Shown here: piece after piece, positions 8,680-18,203 of the stretch
Position numbering within the stretch: position 1 is the stretch's first letter
Layout: each line of letters opens with the position of its first letter
Assembly: GCF_900129665.1 (NCBI RefSeq)
Contig: NZ_FQWL01000002.1
Location: 124,001 to 188,000 of the forward strand
Source: Flagellimonas flava
GTDB lineage: Bacteria; Bacteroidota; Bacteroidia; Flavobacteriales; Flavobacteriaceae
Length of the DNA: 64,000 nucleotides
Direction: 5' to 3'
Notes under the pieces: model-generated
What the model was told of the DNA's origin: nothing
Databases searched by the model: none
Seen by the model: the letters and a program-made list of their open reading frames with translations, nothing else
Translations under genes and position numbers: made by a program

Positions 8680-9501
8680 ATGATTACTCCAACAAAACGG
8701 GCATTCCGCTCACGAGCACTTTTAACGAGTCTTATTTTCTTTTGTTTGTTCCTGGGCATCAATTGTAACACCAAACCCAAAACCGGACAGATAAAAGAGA
8801 ATCATGGCACGGTTAAAACTAGCTCGGAACTGATTGAAATGATGAAAAAAAGAGGCGAAAAGAGACATCTCAAGGCCTTTACATTTGTTCAGCAGACGGT
8901 TCATTTTGAAGAGGATGGAGCAGTTAGGGACACCTCCGTTTGGCACGAAGCCATACGATATCCCAAGGAATTTAGGATTGATTTTGGAAATCCTGATGCC
9001 GGTAACGCCAACATCAATAGAAATGACAGCATTTATGTCTATAGAAACCATGAAATGGTTCATAGCGGTCCTGAGATTCAAGAATTTCTAATTCTGGAAG
9101 GAGGTATTTTTTATTATTCGGTTTCCGAAACTATAGAACGGCTAAAAGGATTGGGTATAGATACTGCCGTGCTATCAGAATCCTCTTATAATGGTAAATC
9201 GGTCCTAATTATTGGTGCAATTCCGGGCGAAATTAAAAAACCACAAATCTGGTTGGATAAGGAAAACCTTTTTGTGGTAAGGAGGTTTAGTAAGAGCAAT
9301 CAAGGAAATCTATACGAAGTGCGTTATGATGATTACAAAAACATTGATGGCCATTGGATTGAAACTTGGATTGAATTTTACAGAGACGGTCGGCTCATTC
9401 AAACCGAGCGATACACACAAATAGATGTGGAACCTAAGCTGGATGACCACGTTTTCGATCCCGACCAGTTCGGAAAAGTATACTGGTTTAACTACCCATA
9501 A
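8680..9501 (+). CDS. LolA/outer-membrane-lipoprotein-sorting-like lipoprotein
   Basis: 273 residues with a lipobox (LFLGINC) and an extended N-region. The middle has the alternating beta-strand pattern of the LolA/LolB or DUF4292-like fold: FTFVQQTVHF, RIDFGNPDAG, KPQIWLDKENLFVVRRF, YEVRYDDYKNIDGHWIETWIEFYRDG. Such proteins bind lipid or act as outer-membrane lipoprotein factors in Bacteroidota; the exact ligand is unknown. The M1 peptidase ATG lies about 60 bases downstream on the same strand, so the two may be cotranscribed. Confidence 0.6.
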   Translation: MITPTKRAFRSRALLTSLIFFCLFLGINCNTKPKTGQIKENHGTVKTSSELIEMMKKRGEKRHLKAFTFVQQTVHFEEDGAVRDTSVWHEAIRYPKEFRIDFGNPDAGNANINRNDSIYVYRNHEMVHSGPEIQEFLILEGGIFYYSVSETIERLKGLGIDTAVLSESSYNGKSVLIIGAIPGEIKKPQIWLDKENLFVVRRFSKSNQGNLYEVRYDDYKNIDGHWIETWIEFYRDGRLIQTERYTQIDVEPKLDDHVFDPDQFGKVYWFNYP

Positions 9502-9563
9502 AAATTCACAACACCTCCAACTATTTAGTGCTGCTGGTGATTAATCCTAAAAACAACTATACC

Positions 9564-11732
9564 ATGAGTCGAGTTATCACGATTATAATTCTTATTTCCA
9601 TTCAAGCCAGTTGGGCACAGCACCAAACCTGGAAGGGCAAATTTGAACAACTGGAACAGCTTCTACCCACACCAAATCAATATAGAGCTTCGGATGGTTC
9701 TCCAGGACCCTCATATTGGCAACAGCAGGTAGACTATAAGATTTCCGTTGTCCTTGACGATACAAAACAGCGAATTAGGGGTTCCCAACATGTTACCTAC
9801 CACAACAACTCACCCCAGACCTTGAAGTATCTATGGGTGCAATTGGATCAAAACATAAGGCAAAAAGACAGTGATAAAATAACAACTACGACTTCACAGA
9901 TTAACCCTGGTTCCAAAACAAACTCAAAGTTTCTTACTTATGGAATGAATCTTTGGACCACGGACGGAGGAATGCATATAACCGCATTAAAGGATAGCAA
10001 TGGCAATAAATTAAAATTTACGATAAACAAGACCATGATGCGGATAGATCTACCGGTGGGTTTGCGGCCAGGGCAGTCAGTTGGTTTTAGTATGGAATGG
10101 TGGTATAATATTAATGACAGAAACGAAGATTACGGTCGTTCCGGTTATGAATTCTTCCCGGAGGATGGTAATTATGTATATACCATAGCACAGTTTTATC
10201 CCAGATTATGTGTTTATGATGATTACCAGGGCTGGCAGAACAAACAATTTTTAGGTCGCGGGGAATTTGCATTGACCTTTGGTGATTTTGATGTGGAAAT
10301 CACGGTTCCCGCGGATCATTTGGTCGCAGCAACGGGTGAACTTCAAAATGAAGAAAAAGTATTGAGCAAAAAACAACTGGTAAGGCTTCAACAAGCCAAA
10401 TCCTCATATGATAGACCAGTTGTTGTGGCAACTCAGGAAGAGGCCGAACTTCGGGAGCAATCTAAGTTGATTAAGACAAAGACATGGAAGTTTAAGGCCG
10501 AAAACGTACGGGACTTTGCCTTTGCCTCCTCGAGAAAGTTCATTTGGGATGCACAAGCGGTAAAAATTGGGGACAGGGAACCTCTGGCCATGTCTTTTTA
10601 CCCTAAAGAAGGAAACCCATTGTGGGAAAAAGAATCAACCAAAGCAGTGGTCAATACCTTGGAAACGTATTCCAAGTACACCATTGATTATCCATATCCA
10701 GTGGCTATCTCGGTTCATGCAGCGGATATAGGTATGGAATATCCCATGATCTGTTTCAATTTTGGACGTCCTAGGAAAGATGGTTCTTACGACGACAGGA
10801 TAAAACACAATATGATCGGGGTAATTATACATGAGGTGGGACATAACTTTTTCCCAATGATCGTAAATTCCGATGAACGCCAATGGACTTGGATGGATGA
10901 AGGCCTAAATTCTTTCCTTGAATTTAGAACTGAACAAGAACGTTACGAGAACTTTCCAAGCACGAGAGGACCCGCAACTTCCATCATTCCCTATATGCAA
11001 GGTGATATAGAAGGCATGAGACCCATAATGACAAATTCTGAGCAAGTCTTGCAACTTGGCAACAATGCATACGGCAAACCGGCCACTGCCTTAAATATTC
11101 TTAGGGAGACTGTTATGAAACCAGAGCTTTTTGACTTTGCTTTAAAAACCTATTCCGAAAGATGGGCTTTCAAGCACCCTAAACCCGCCGACTTTTTTAG
11201 AACCATGGAGGATGCCTCAGGAATTGACCTAGATTGGTTCTGGAGAGGTTGGTTTTATACCAATGACCATGTAGATATTAGTATTGATAATGTGGCATGG
11301 TATCGCTTTGGAGCCGAAACCAATGCTACAGAGGAGGGACTCGAAAACCCATCTTATTTCGAGGTCCTGTCCACTTCAGAAGACTCATATGGAGAATTTA
11401 GGGGAAGGTATGATGAGGATGCCTTTACAGCGAAATATGAGCAAAAAGAATTTTACAAACTTACTTTTTCCAATTTGGGAGGATTAGTAATGCCATTGCT
11501 GTTAGAGTTTGAATTTGAAGATGGGTCAAAAAAGAAAATCGAAATTCCAGCTGAGATTTGGAGAACTAATGAAAACTCCATTAGCAAAATGTTTTACTTT
11601 GATAAAAAGGTTAGAGCGGTGCAATTGGATCCAAACAATGAAACATCGGATACCAATACAGAAAACAACAATTTCCCGCGTAAAGAAGCAACGTCCAACT
11701 TCGAGAAGTTCAAACAAAAAGTAAAGGATTGA
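9564..11732 (+). CDS. M1-family (gluzincin) metallopeptidase, exported
   Basis: 722 residues from the chosen ATG. The zinc site is HEVGH followed 18 residues later by the glutamate of WMDEGLNSF, the HExxH-x18-E signature of M1 aminopeptidases. An exopeptidase-like motif GMEYPMICF lies upstream of it, and the N-terminal saddle domain starts around residue 60. The reading frame extends 12 codons upstream to a GTG at 9528, but the ATG at 9564 puts the hydrophobic signal peptide (VITIIILISIQASWAQ) at the true N-terminus and is preferred. The protein should cleave peptides in the periplasm or at the surface. Similar exported M1 enzymes are common in this phylum. Confidence 0.9.
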   Translation: MSRVITIIILISIQASWAQHQTWKGKFEQLEQLLPTPNQYRASDGSPGPSYWQQQVDYKISVVLDDTKQRIRGSQHVTYHNNSPQTLKYLWVQLDQNIRQKDSDKITTTTSQINPGSKTNSKFLTYGMNLWTTDGGMHITALKDSNGNKLKFTINKTMMRIDLPVGLRPGQSVGFSMEWWYNINDRNEDYGRSGYEFFPEDGNYVYTIAQFYPRLCVYDDYQGWQNKQFLGRGEFALTFGDFDVEITVPADHLVAATGELQNEEKVLSKKQLVRLQQAKSSYDRPVVVATQEEAELREQSKLIKTKTWKFKAENVRDFAFASSRKFIWDAQAVKIGDREPLAMSFYPKEGNPLWEKESTKAVVNTLETYSKYTIDYPYPVAISVHAADIGMEYPMICFNFGRPRKDGSYDDRIKHNMIGVIIHEVGHNFFPMIVNSDERQWTWMDEGLNSFLEFRTEQERYENFPSTRGPATSIIPYMQGDIEGMRPIMTNSEQVLQLGNNAYGKPATALNILRETVMKPELFDFALKTYSERWAFKHPKPADFFRTMEDASGIDLDWFWRGWFYTNDHVDISIDNVAWYRFGAETNATEEGLENPSYFEVLSTSEDSYGEFRGRYDEDAFTAKYEQKEFYKLTFSNLGGLVMPLLLEFEFEDGSKKKIEIPAEIWRTNENSISKMFYFDKKVRAVQLDPNNETSDTNTENNNFPRKEATSNFEKFKQKVKD

Positions 11733-11777
11733 CTGATTTATAGGTTGAAATATTTCCAGTTTCAGTTAGACTTTTTT

Positions 11778-11900
11778 CTAAATGGCCTTAAAATCATACG
11801 TAGAGCTAGGAACGAAAAAAACTTGTATGGCCGCAAGGAGGTTCCAAATCGCGGTCCAGCCATAGGCAATTGTAAGGATTATATCTAAAAAAAGTCCATT
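11778..11900 (-). pseudogene. Possible C-terminal gene remnant
   Basis: Between the M1 peptidase and the LamG-like gene the reverse strand has a 40-codon stretch with protein-like composition (DIILTIAYGWTAIWNLLAAI, then QVFFVPSSTYDFKAI and TAG) and no start codon of its own after an upstream in-frame TGA. It reads like the end of a membrane protein. It is short, so a chance open frame cannot be excluded. Confidence 0.2.
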
Positions 11901-11999
11901 TCAAAAGCTGATCAAACACCTTTACTTTTAAATAAAGACCTCTAAAATGGATGTTTATTTATGTACATTGCAGAGGGTTAAGGTTTCAATTACAAAAAA

Positions 12000-12902
12000 A
12001 TGACTAAAAGGTATTCCAATAAATATATCGCGGTTATTGTTGCATTGTGTATTTTCTCGCTGGGCTCATGCAAGCAGAAAGGCAGCAAAGAAAAAGTGGT
12101 CGAAGAGGGAGCATCCTATGACAATTTAAAACAGGCATTGACCTTTTACGCATCATTTGACAAAGGGATAAATGCGGATTATGCATTAGGAGATTCCCTC
12201 ATGTATACTGTTCCCAATAGAAGTGCTCTGGATTCTGCAATGGCAGGTCTTCATAAATCCGATATTGCCCGCCTAGAGGGTAAGGGCAAATACGGGTCTG
12301 GATTGCACTTTGCAAAACGTAGCAAAGGATCCATCTATTATGCTAGTGCTAAAAACATTGCCTACCAGAATAAGAACTGGAACGGGGCCATATCTTTTTG
12401 GTTGAGCCTTGATCCTGCGACAGACTTGGAACCTGGTTATTGCGATCCTATACAGATTACCGATGTAAGCTACAACGATGCGGCGATTTGGGTCGATTTC
12501 ACAAAGGATAATCCCAGAGATTTTAGATTAGGTGTTATCGGGGATCGAGATATCTGGAACCCCGACGGATTGGAAGATGAAGATAACCTTTTCCTTCCCC
12601 AGCTAGTCCCTGTTAGCAACCCTCCATTTACCACAAACAATTGGACCCATGTACTTATTAACTTTTCTGGATTGAATACCGAAAATGGAGAAACCTCACT
12701 TTATTTAAATGGGGAGTTAAAAGGTTCAAGAACAAACATAACCGATTCTTTTACATGGGAGTTGGATAAGTCCAATATCTATCTCGGGTTGAGTTATATT
12801 GGGCTTATGGATGATTTATCCATTTTTAATAGAAATCTGACAGAAAAAGAAATCAAGCAGCTGTACGCTATGGAAGGTGGTGTAAAAGTCATTTTAGAGT
12901 AA
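12000..12902 (+). CDS. LamG/concanavalin A-like lectin-fold lipoprotein
   Basis: 300 residues with a lipoprotein signal peptide (CIFSLGSC). The body matches the LamG-like jelly-roll seen in many Bacteroidota lipoproteins: TFYASFDKGINADYALGD near the start, GSGLHFAKRS, WNGAISFWLSLDP, NNWTHVLINFSG, TSLYLNGELKGS, and the closing YIGLMDDLSIFNRNLTEKEIKQLY. Carbohydrate or protein binding at the cell surface is likely; no catalytic residues are apparent. It stands alone with 267 bases upstream and 276 downstream. Confidence 0.8.
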   Translation: MTKRYSNKYIAVIVALCIFSLGSCKQKGSKEKVVEEGASYDNLKQALTFYASFDKGINADYALGDSLMYTVPNRSALDSAMAGLHKSDIARLEGKGKYGSGLHFAKRSKGSIYYASAKNIAYQNKNWNGAISFWLSLDPATDLEPGYCDPIQITDVSYNDAAIWVDFTKDNPRDFRLGVIGDRDIWNPDGLEDEDNLFLPQLVPVSNPPFTTNNWTHVLINFSGLNTENGETSLYLNGELKGSRTNITDSFTWELDKSNIYLGLSYIGLMDDLSIFNRNLTEKEIKQLYAMEGGVKVILE

Positions 12903-13038
12903 AAAGATTCTATTTTACTATGGCCAAACCCCTTAAAACTCTGTGCGGACATGAACCGTATTCGTTTCTTGAATCACTGACGCATATATTGCATTTTTCT
13001 TTTCCTCTCAACTCGCATTAGTCCTTCTCAAGAAGATT

Positions 13039-13149
13039 ATGAATACCTTATTATACAGCGGAGTTTATCTATGCGCAATGTCTTTCTTAGCCCAAAAGAA
13101 CTTTTTTAGCCTTAACTTTTCGGTTTTAATAAGTAAGATTGCCTTTTAG
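13039..13149 (+). pseudogene. Possible truncated signal-peptide ORF
   Basis: A 36-codon ORF in the 276-base gap before the glycosyltransferase starts MNTLLYSGVYLCAMSFLAQ, which looks like a signal sequence, and stops after 36 codons. It may be the broken 5' end of a lost exported protein or simply noise. Confidence 0.2.
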
Positions 13150-13178
13150 TTAATAATTGTTTATTGCCCTATTAGTAT

Positions 13179-13988
13179 ATGTTAACCTTTGTTATACCGG
13201 TAAAGAGTAAGTCAGTAGCTTCAGACTGGACCAATTTCAGTCAAATATTTGAGAGGACTCTTAAGTCAATTTGTAATCAAACGGATTCAAATTTTAGGAT
13301 TGTTGTGGTTTGTCATGAAATTCCCGATATAAGCTATACTCATAAAAATCTATATTTTGTTCATCCAGATTTCGGGCCGCCAATCAAAGGCAATACCATT
13401 CCCCAGGAGTATTTTCATAAACAAAGAATAGATAAAGGCAATAAAATTAAACTTGGTGTTGCCTTTGCAAGTAAAAAATTCAACACGGATTATGTAATGC
13501 TAGTAGATTCTGATGATTTTATCAGTAATAGGATTGTTGCATTTGTAAATAACAGTGGAAATGATTTACCAGGTTGGTATATTGGAAAAGGTTATTTGAG
13601 TTTCAAATGGAAGAATTTTATGGTCGTTACAACAAGATTCAATCGTTTATGCGGAAGCTGTGTAATTGTTAAGCCAAACCTCGTAAGACATTTTTTTGAT
13701 GAGGGCGAAATAAACATTTATTTTAATCACTTTTTAACCACACTTGACTCAAACATAGAATTGAAAAAAGTTCCTTTTCCTGCAGGTATTTATAATATAG
13801 GAAATGGTGAGAATATTTTTATGTCTTTCCAAAACGTTGTAAAAATCAATAATCATGGCAATTGGATTTCCGCACAGAGTTTTAAGCGGTTATGGAGTAA
13901 AATCAGAAATTACCGTGTAAGATTCATTACTCCTGGTTTACGCAAGGAATTCAACTTTTATCTTAATGCAGAAGAAAAATATAAATAG
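13179..13988 (+). CDS. GT2-like glycosyltransferase (GT-A fold), orphan
   Basis: 269 residues, no signal peptide or clear membrane segment. The N-terminus LTFVIPVKSKS, the segment FERTLKSICNQTDSNFRIVVVCHE, and the acidic motif YVMLVDSDDFISNRIV (DxD-type, about residue 110) mark a GT-A family 2-like glycosyltransferase. A conserved-looking GWYIGKGYLSF follows. Donor and acceptor cannot be told; surface polysaccharide or protein glycan synthesis is the usual role. There are no other glycan genes nearby, and its composition is visibly more AT-rich than the flanks (a sampled 60-base stretch at 13501 has 17 G/C). Transfer from elsewhere is therefore possible. Confidence 0.75.
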   Translation: MLTFVIPVKSKSVASDWTNFSQIFERTLKSICNQTDSNFRIVVVCHEIPDISYTHKNLYFVHPDFGPPIKGNTIPQEYFHKQRIDKGNKIKLGVAFASKKFNTDYVMLVDSDDFISNRIVAFVNNSGNDLPGWYIGKGYLSFKWKNFMVVTTRFNRLCGSCVIVKPNLVRHFFDEGEINIYFNHFLTTLDSNIELKKVPFPAGIYNIGNGENIFMSFQNVVKINNHGNWISAQSFKRLWSKIRNYRVRFITPGLRKEFNFYLNAEEKYK

Positions 13989-14102
13989 CCATGCCAAGTA
14001 TTGGGAGTGGCTCCGTGGCGTATTAAAAAAAATGTGATTTCTCTATAAAATGATAGCTGGGACTATTGAGCACAAGCAAGGAACATAACTTGTGCAGAAT
14101 CA

Positions 14103-14738
14103 ATGAAACCAAATAAAATGAAAATAAAATCTCAAGTGCAATCAAATCGATTGAAAATTCTAACGATACTGCTTATATCAATATTCCTTATAAGCCCGGT
14201 AGTATTATTGCATGCATGGAAAGAGGTCCCCATAGCCAATCTAACACGTGATATAGCTAGTACCGCTAAAGTTCCTATTTATACAGGCTTTTTTTCTCAA
14301 TTAGGAATTTTTTTCTGGATTGCAGCATCAACCTTGTGCATATTTGGTGCAAACATGGACTTAAAACGCCATGAAATCTTAGGATTTAAAAGATTTCTCT
14401 ACCTATCTGGATTATTAACACTGCTTCTATGTTTTGATGACGTATTTCTAATGCACGAAGTTTTATATCCATTTCTCGGCATACCGGAAAAAGCGGTATA
14501 CGTTATCTATGCCTTGATTATAATTTTTTGGATAGTGAATTTCTACTCGGTTATTGTAAAAACCGATTACATTTTGCTTTTAATGGCATTTTTTTTCTTT
14601 GGGCTCTCGGTTATTCTAGATGTGTTTCCAATTCCTTACTTAAATCCCTACTTATTTGAAGATGGATTCAAGATGGTTGGGATAGTTAGTTGGTTTTTTT
14701 ACTTCTATGGCAATGCAACTATAGCAGTTTCTCCATAA
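14103..14738 (+). CDS. Six-span membrane protein of unknown function
   Basis: 211 residues with about six hydrophobic segments by eye (residues ~18-40, 62-83, 97-118, 130-150, 155-175, 188-210). Charged FDDVFLMHE sits at the end of the third segment. I do not recognise the family. Like the glycosyltransferase 114 bases upstream it is AT-rich and on the same strand. An alternative start is the ATG five codons in (MKIKS). The last segment ends abruptly (GNATIAVSP and stop), so a C-terminal truncation relative to homologues is possible. Confidence 0.6.
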   Translation: MKPNKMKIKSQVQSNRLKILTILLISIFLISPVVLLHAWKEVPIANLTRDIASTAKVPIYTGFFSQLGIFFWIAASTLCIFGANMDLKRHEILGFKRFLYLSGLLTLLLCFDDVFLMHEVLYPFLGIPEKAVYVIYALIIIFWIVNFYSVIVKTDYILLLMAFFFFGLSVILDVFPIPYLNPYLFEDGFKMVGIVSWFFYFYGNATIAVSP

Positions 14739-15004
14739 AGAACAATCAACTCAAATAACTGTTTAAACTTTAATCCAACATTGACTATTTTAGGTTTTTC
14801 ATCTGGAAAGCTTAATAAAATAGTCGCCTCTGAAAATCCATAGATGAGAATCTTCATCTAGCTAAAAGCTAAAAACGGTTTCAAAAAAGAAATCCAAATT
14901 TGCAATCTGCGTAACCTGTCAAATTGAAAGGGTCCTCCATCATACACACCATTTTTATTCTTAGTGCCTAATTGAAAACCCTTTCTCTTTCTAATCCAAA
15001 AATC

Positions 15005-16969
15005 TTAATTCCCCAATAAAACCCTATCAATAGCATGGATAAAACCATTGGAGGCCCTTATCTCTGTCCAAATTATGTTGGCCACTCGGTTCTGAGGGTC
15101 CGTCAACCTAATAACACCTCCTTCTAACACATCCACCTGGAGTTCATCCGTTAGGGTGTTAATTGTTCCTCCGGACGCATTTTCAATATCCGAAGCGTCA
15201 ACCAGATTAAACGGAATGACATGAGTTTCGATAATATCTTCTACAATATTTGGAGCCAGCTCTTCAATTGTTTCAATCTCCAAACCACCATTAGCATTAA
15301 TTTCATCAAGTAGGTCATTAAAGGCTGTGTCGGTTGGAACAAAAGTAGTATAGGAGGGCACTACTTCCATATCGTTCTTAATATTGGACCCCAATTCACT
15401 TTCTGCAATTTCCAAAGCCTGCTGCATAGTTTGAAAATCTGGATGTGCCCCAATAAAAGTGGCCACCGTTGGTAGGGGAATAACATTGTCCACAAGATAA
15501 ACCATGCCATTTTTGGCGGAGGTCCCTGAGATTACGGTGGCGGCCCCGTTTAAAACCATTTCCCCCCCTGCCGTATTGAAGAGCATTTGTATTTTCTCCA
15601 GCGTGTTTGTCGAAAGAAACCCTACCCCTTCAATTTCCAGTATTGCTCTCGGCCAACTTTCAAGCGCAATTTGATTGTATACATAGGTGACCAGAAAATC
15701 TACGTGGTCGGGGTTTTCCATATCGATAGCTTCAATGCCATCAAAACCGCTTTCAAGTAAAAAAGCATCAAAAGCAATATCCGAAGGGACAAATACGGTA
15801 AAATTATCGGCCAAGGTCGCCACGTTGGAATCATCATTTAATACATCGCGAAGGGATGGTAACTTCTCCAATGCCGCCTTAAAAGTTGTCATATCTGGGT
15901 TTTGGGAAATGATTTCATAGAGCGTTGGTTCCGGTTCTGGACTGGGTTCACCAAGCCCCAGTATTACGCTATCTATGACATGTATGATCCCGTTTGAGGT
16001 CTTTACATCCTCCATAACAATATGGGCCAGTCGACCTTGTGTATCCGTCAGGGTCAAAACATCATTTTCTTTTCCTGTTGTTAAAGCAATGTTCATGGTA
16101 TTCACGGTTGAATTGCCAATAGTGGACTCGATTTCGGAGGCATCAACAATATTGTTTGGAATGGCATGGCTTTCCACAAAATACTTCAAAATGTGAGGTC
16201 CTAAATCCTCCAGCATATCAAGTTCAACCTCTTCAAAAAAGCTTTCAAAAGCGGCATTTGTTGGAACGAAAAGGGTAAATTCTGCGGCATCGGTCAATGC
16301 GTCCTTAACTTCCGAATCCTCTGGTTCCAGCAGCTCAATTGCTTCCTCCATATGTTCAAAATCGGGGTGTACCGCAATAAAAGTGGCCAAAGTAGGCAAG
16401 GGAATCACAGCGTCCACAATATGCACAATTCCGTTTGTGGCCTGTAGATTCGTATTGGTTATCTTGGAACTTCCATTTAAGGTTATGGGAGATTCCAATG
16501 CATTAAAGAACAGGTTAATTCCTTGGGTGGTATGGGTAACCAGAAATCCTATTTCCTCTGCCTCTAAGTTGGCCTCATCCAGTTTCTCGATCAGGATATG
16601 GTTTCTAACATAGCTGGTCAAAAAATCAATATCTGCCTGATTTTCAGCATCAATGGCAGCGATTCCATCATATCCATTTTCCAAAAGAAAAGATGCAAAA
16701 GCGTCGTTGTTAGGTGCAAAAACCGTGTAACCATTTTTGGAGGCGCCAAACCCGGTTCCATCGTCCAGTTGATTCCGTAAAAATGGAAGTTTTTCCAAGG
16801 CTTCCGTCAAAATACTTAACTCAGTTTCTTGGGAAATCACCCCATAAACTGTGAGTATTGCCTCTGGTTCCGGTTCAGTTTTAGGGGCATCGTCCTTACC
16901 ACATGAACCAGCCAAAACAGCTAGGAGCACTAACCAAAATAGTTTAGTGGAATTTCTTATAGCTTTCAT
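15005..16969 (-). CDS. Fasciclin (FAS1) lipoprotein with four FAS1 domains
   Basis: 654 residues from the ATG at 16969, with lipobox VLAGSC and a short acidic/proline linker (PKTEPEPEA). Four FAS1 adhesion domains follow (roughly residues 40-190, 195-340, 345-495 and 500-653). Each has the H1/YH-like cores, such as GYTVFAPNNDAFASFLL, FTLFVPTNAAFESFF, FTVFVPSDIAFDAFLL and YTTFVPTDTAFNDLL. Domains 1-2 and 3-4 resemble each other pairwise, which points to duplication of a two-domain unit. The frame is open up to a TTG at 16996, but that codon lies inside a good -7 promoter box, so the downstream ATG is chosen. Cell-surface adhesion is the inferred role. It is divergent from a LysR regulator. Confidence 0.92.
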   Translation of the reverse strand: MKAIRNSTKLFWLVLLAVLAGSCGKDDAPKTEPEPEAILTVYGVISQETELSILTEALEKLPFLRNQLDDGTGFGASKNGYTVFAPNNDAFASFLLENGYDGIAAIDAENQADIDFLTSYVRNHILIEKLDEANLEAEEIGFLVTHTTQGINLFFNALESPITLNGSSKITNTNLQATNGIVHIVDAVIPLPTLATFIAVHPDFEHMEEAIELLEPEDSEVKDALTDAAEFTLFVPTNAAFESFFEEVELDMLEDLGPHILKYFVESHAIPNNIVDASEIESTIGNSTVNTMNIALTTGKENDVLTLTDTQGRLAHIVMEDVKTSNGIIHVIDSVILGLGEPSPEPEPTLYEIISQNPDMTTFKAALEKLPSLRDVLNDDSNVATLADNFTVFVPSDIAFDAFLLESGFDGIEAIDMENPDHVDFLVTYVYNQIALESWPRAILEIEGVGFLSTNTLEKIQMLFNTAGGEMVLNGAATVISGTSAKNGMVYLVDNVIPLPTVATFIGAHPDFQTMQQALEIAESELGSNIKNDMEVVPSYTTFVPTDTAFNDLLDEINANGGLEIETIEELAPNIVEDIIETHVIPFNLVDASDIENASGGTINTLTDELQVDVLEGGVIRLTDPQNRVANIIWTEIRASNGFIHAIDRVLLGN

Positions 16970-16993
16970 TTGTTTTTTTTTAGAATTCATCAC

Positions 16994-17022
16994 CAAAAGT
17001 ATTATCGGATATTGGGCTCAAA
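16994..17022 (-). promoter_or_regulatory. Strong Bacteroidota-type promoter for the fasciclin gene
   Basis: Reading the minus strand: TTTG at 17022-17019, a 17-base spacer, TACTTTTG at 17001-16994 (perfect TAnnTTTG). Transcription would begin near 16987, about 18 bases before the ATG at 16969. This rules out the longer ORF start inside the box. Confidence 0.65.
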
Positions 17023-17105
17023 CAGTAATTTGATTGAATGCTGTTCCTTCTATCATTGAAAATTTTTCAACTACTACCCATAGGGTCTTATTGTATCTTT
17101 ACCAC

Positions 17106-17996
17106 ATGGAACTCAAGTATTTCAGACTTATTAAGACCATAGCGGAGGAAGGCAGTTTGGCCAATTCCTCCGAACGTTTGTTTTTAACACAATCTGCCCT
17201 GAGCCATCAACTTAGAGATCTTGAAGAACGTTTGGGTTTCAAGGTTTTTCACAGAACGCGCAATCAGTGGGAATTAACAGAAGAGGGTCATGAACTTTAT
17301 CGGCTCGCCAATAAACTGTTCCGGTCTATAGATGAGGGCTTCAGTAATATTGAACACATTAAAGAGGGTTCAAGAGGTTCCATTAAACTAAGTGCGGAAT
17401 GTCAATCCTTCTTTCATACCATACCCGGTTTTATCCAAAAAATGGGAATTTTATATCCGGAAATTGACATTGATCTCACCTTGGGGGCCACACATCAGAC
17501 CATTTCACAGGTATTGTCGAATGATATAGACATTGCCATTGTTACCACAAAACCAGCTTCGGAAGAACTAATGAGCATTAAGGTTCATGAGGACGAAATA
17601 TTCGCTGTCATGCACAAAGAAAATCCACTGAACGAAATGGCGTCTTTGGAGGCGAGCCACTTTGCTTCAGTTCACTTGTTGATCAATTCGTTTCCCATGG
17701 AAGGAGTTTCTATTTATGAGCATCTTTTAAAGCCCAACAGAATAAATCCGGCTAAAATATCCGCCATTCCCTTTACCGAGATAAGCTTATCCCTAATAGA
17801 GGCTAATATGGGAATCATGTGCACTCCAAAATGGCAATTGAAGTCCTTCAAACTTTCACAGGATATTGTATTTAAGCGCATTGGCAAAAATGGTCTTAAA
17901 CGTGACCATTATCTGGTGGTACGAAAAGCCAACAGGAACAAGAAATATATTCATGATTTTATCTCCAGTTTTGAGGAAGACTTCTTAAACCTTTAG
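17106..17996 (+). CDS. LysR-family transcriptional regulator
   Basis: 296 residues from the ATG at 17106; the open frame begins earlier, but the family N-terminus MELKYFRLIKTIAEEGSLA fits this start exactly. Residues 1-60 are the winged HTH (SSERLFLTQSALSHQLRDLE, GFKVFHRT); residues ~90-290 are the periplasmic-binding-protein-like effector domain (LGATHQTISQVLSNDIDIAIVT). The spacing and phrasing recall the MetR branch, but the effector is not deducible. It is transcribed away from the fasciclin lipoprotein gene, the classical LysR arrangement, so that gene is a candidate target. Confidence 0.9.
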   Translation: MELKYFRLIKTIAEEGSLANSSERLFLTQSALSHQLRDLEERLGFKVFHRTRNQWELTEEGHELYRLANKLFRSIDEGFSNIEHIKEGSRGSIKLSAECQSFFHTIPGFIQKMGILYPEIDIDLTLGATHQTISQVLSNDIDIAIVTTKPASEELMSIKVHEDEIFAVMHKENPLNEMASLEASHFASVHLLINSFPMEGVSIYEHLLKPNRINPAKISAIPFTEISLSLIEANMGIMCTPKWQLKSFKLSQDIVFKRIGKNGLKRDHYLVVRKANRNKKYIHDFISSFEEDFLNL

Positions 17997-18203
17997 AAAA
18001 CGCCCAACTCATTCATCCTTCATTTCCTCGCATTTGTAGAGTTGGGATTTCTTCTTTGCATCCTCCTAGCTACTTCTATCCAAAGGCGATAAACCGTTTG
18101 CAACTTGAAAAAATTTCATCTTGTCCCATCGTTACATTTCAATTATGAAACTAGGGTTTAAATAGTACCCTTCCGTCCTTTGGTGCACCAAAAAAATAAG
18201 GAC

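Noticed and set aside
14739..15004. Hidden gene in the gap before the fasciclin gene
   Set aside because: Both strands are broken by frequent stops and no homologous motif is visible.
16970..16996. Longer start (TTG) for the fasciclin gene
   Set aside because: The codon lies inside a perfect promoter -7 box, so it would not be transcribed.
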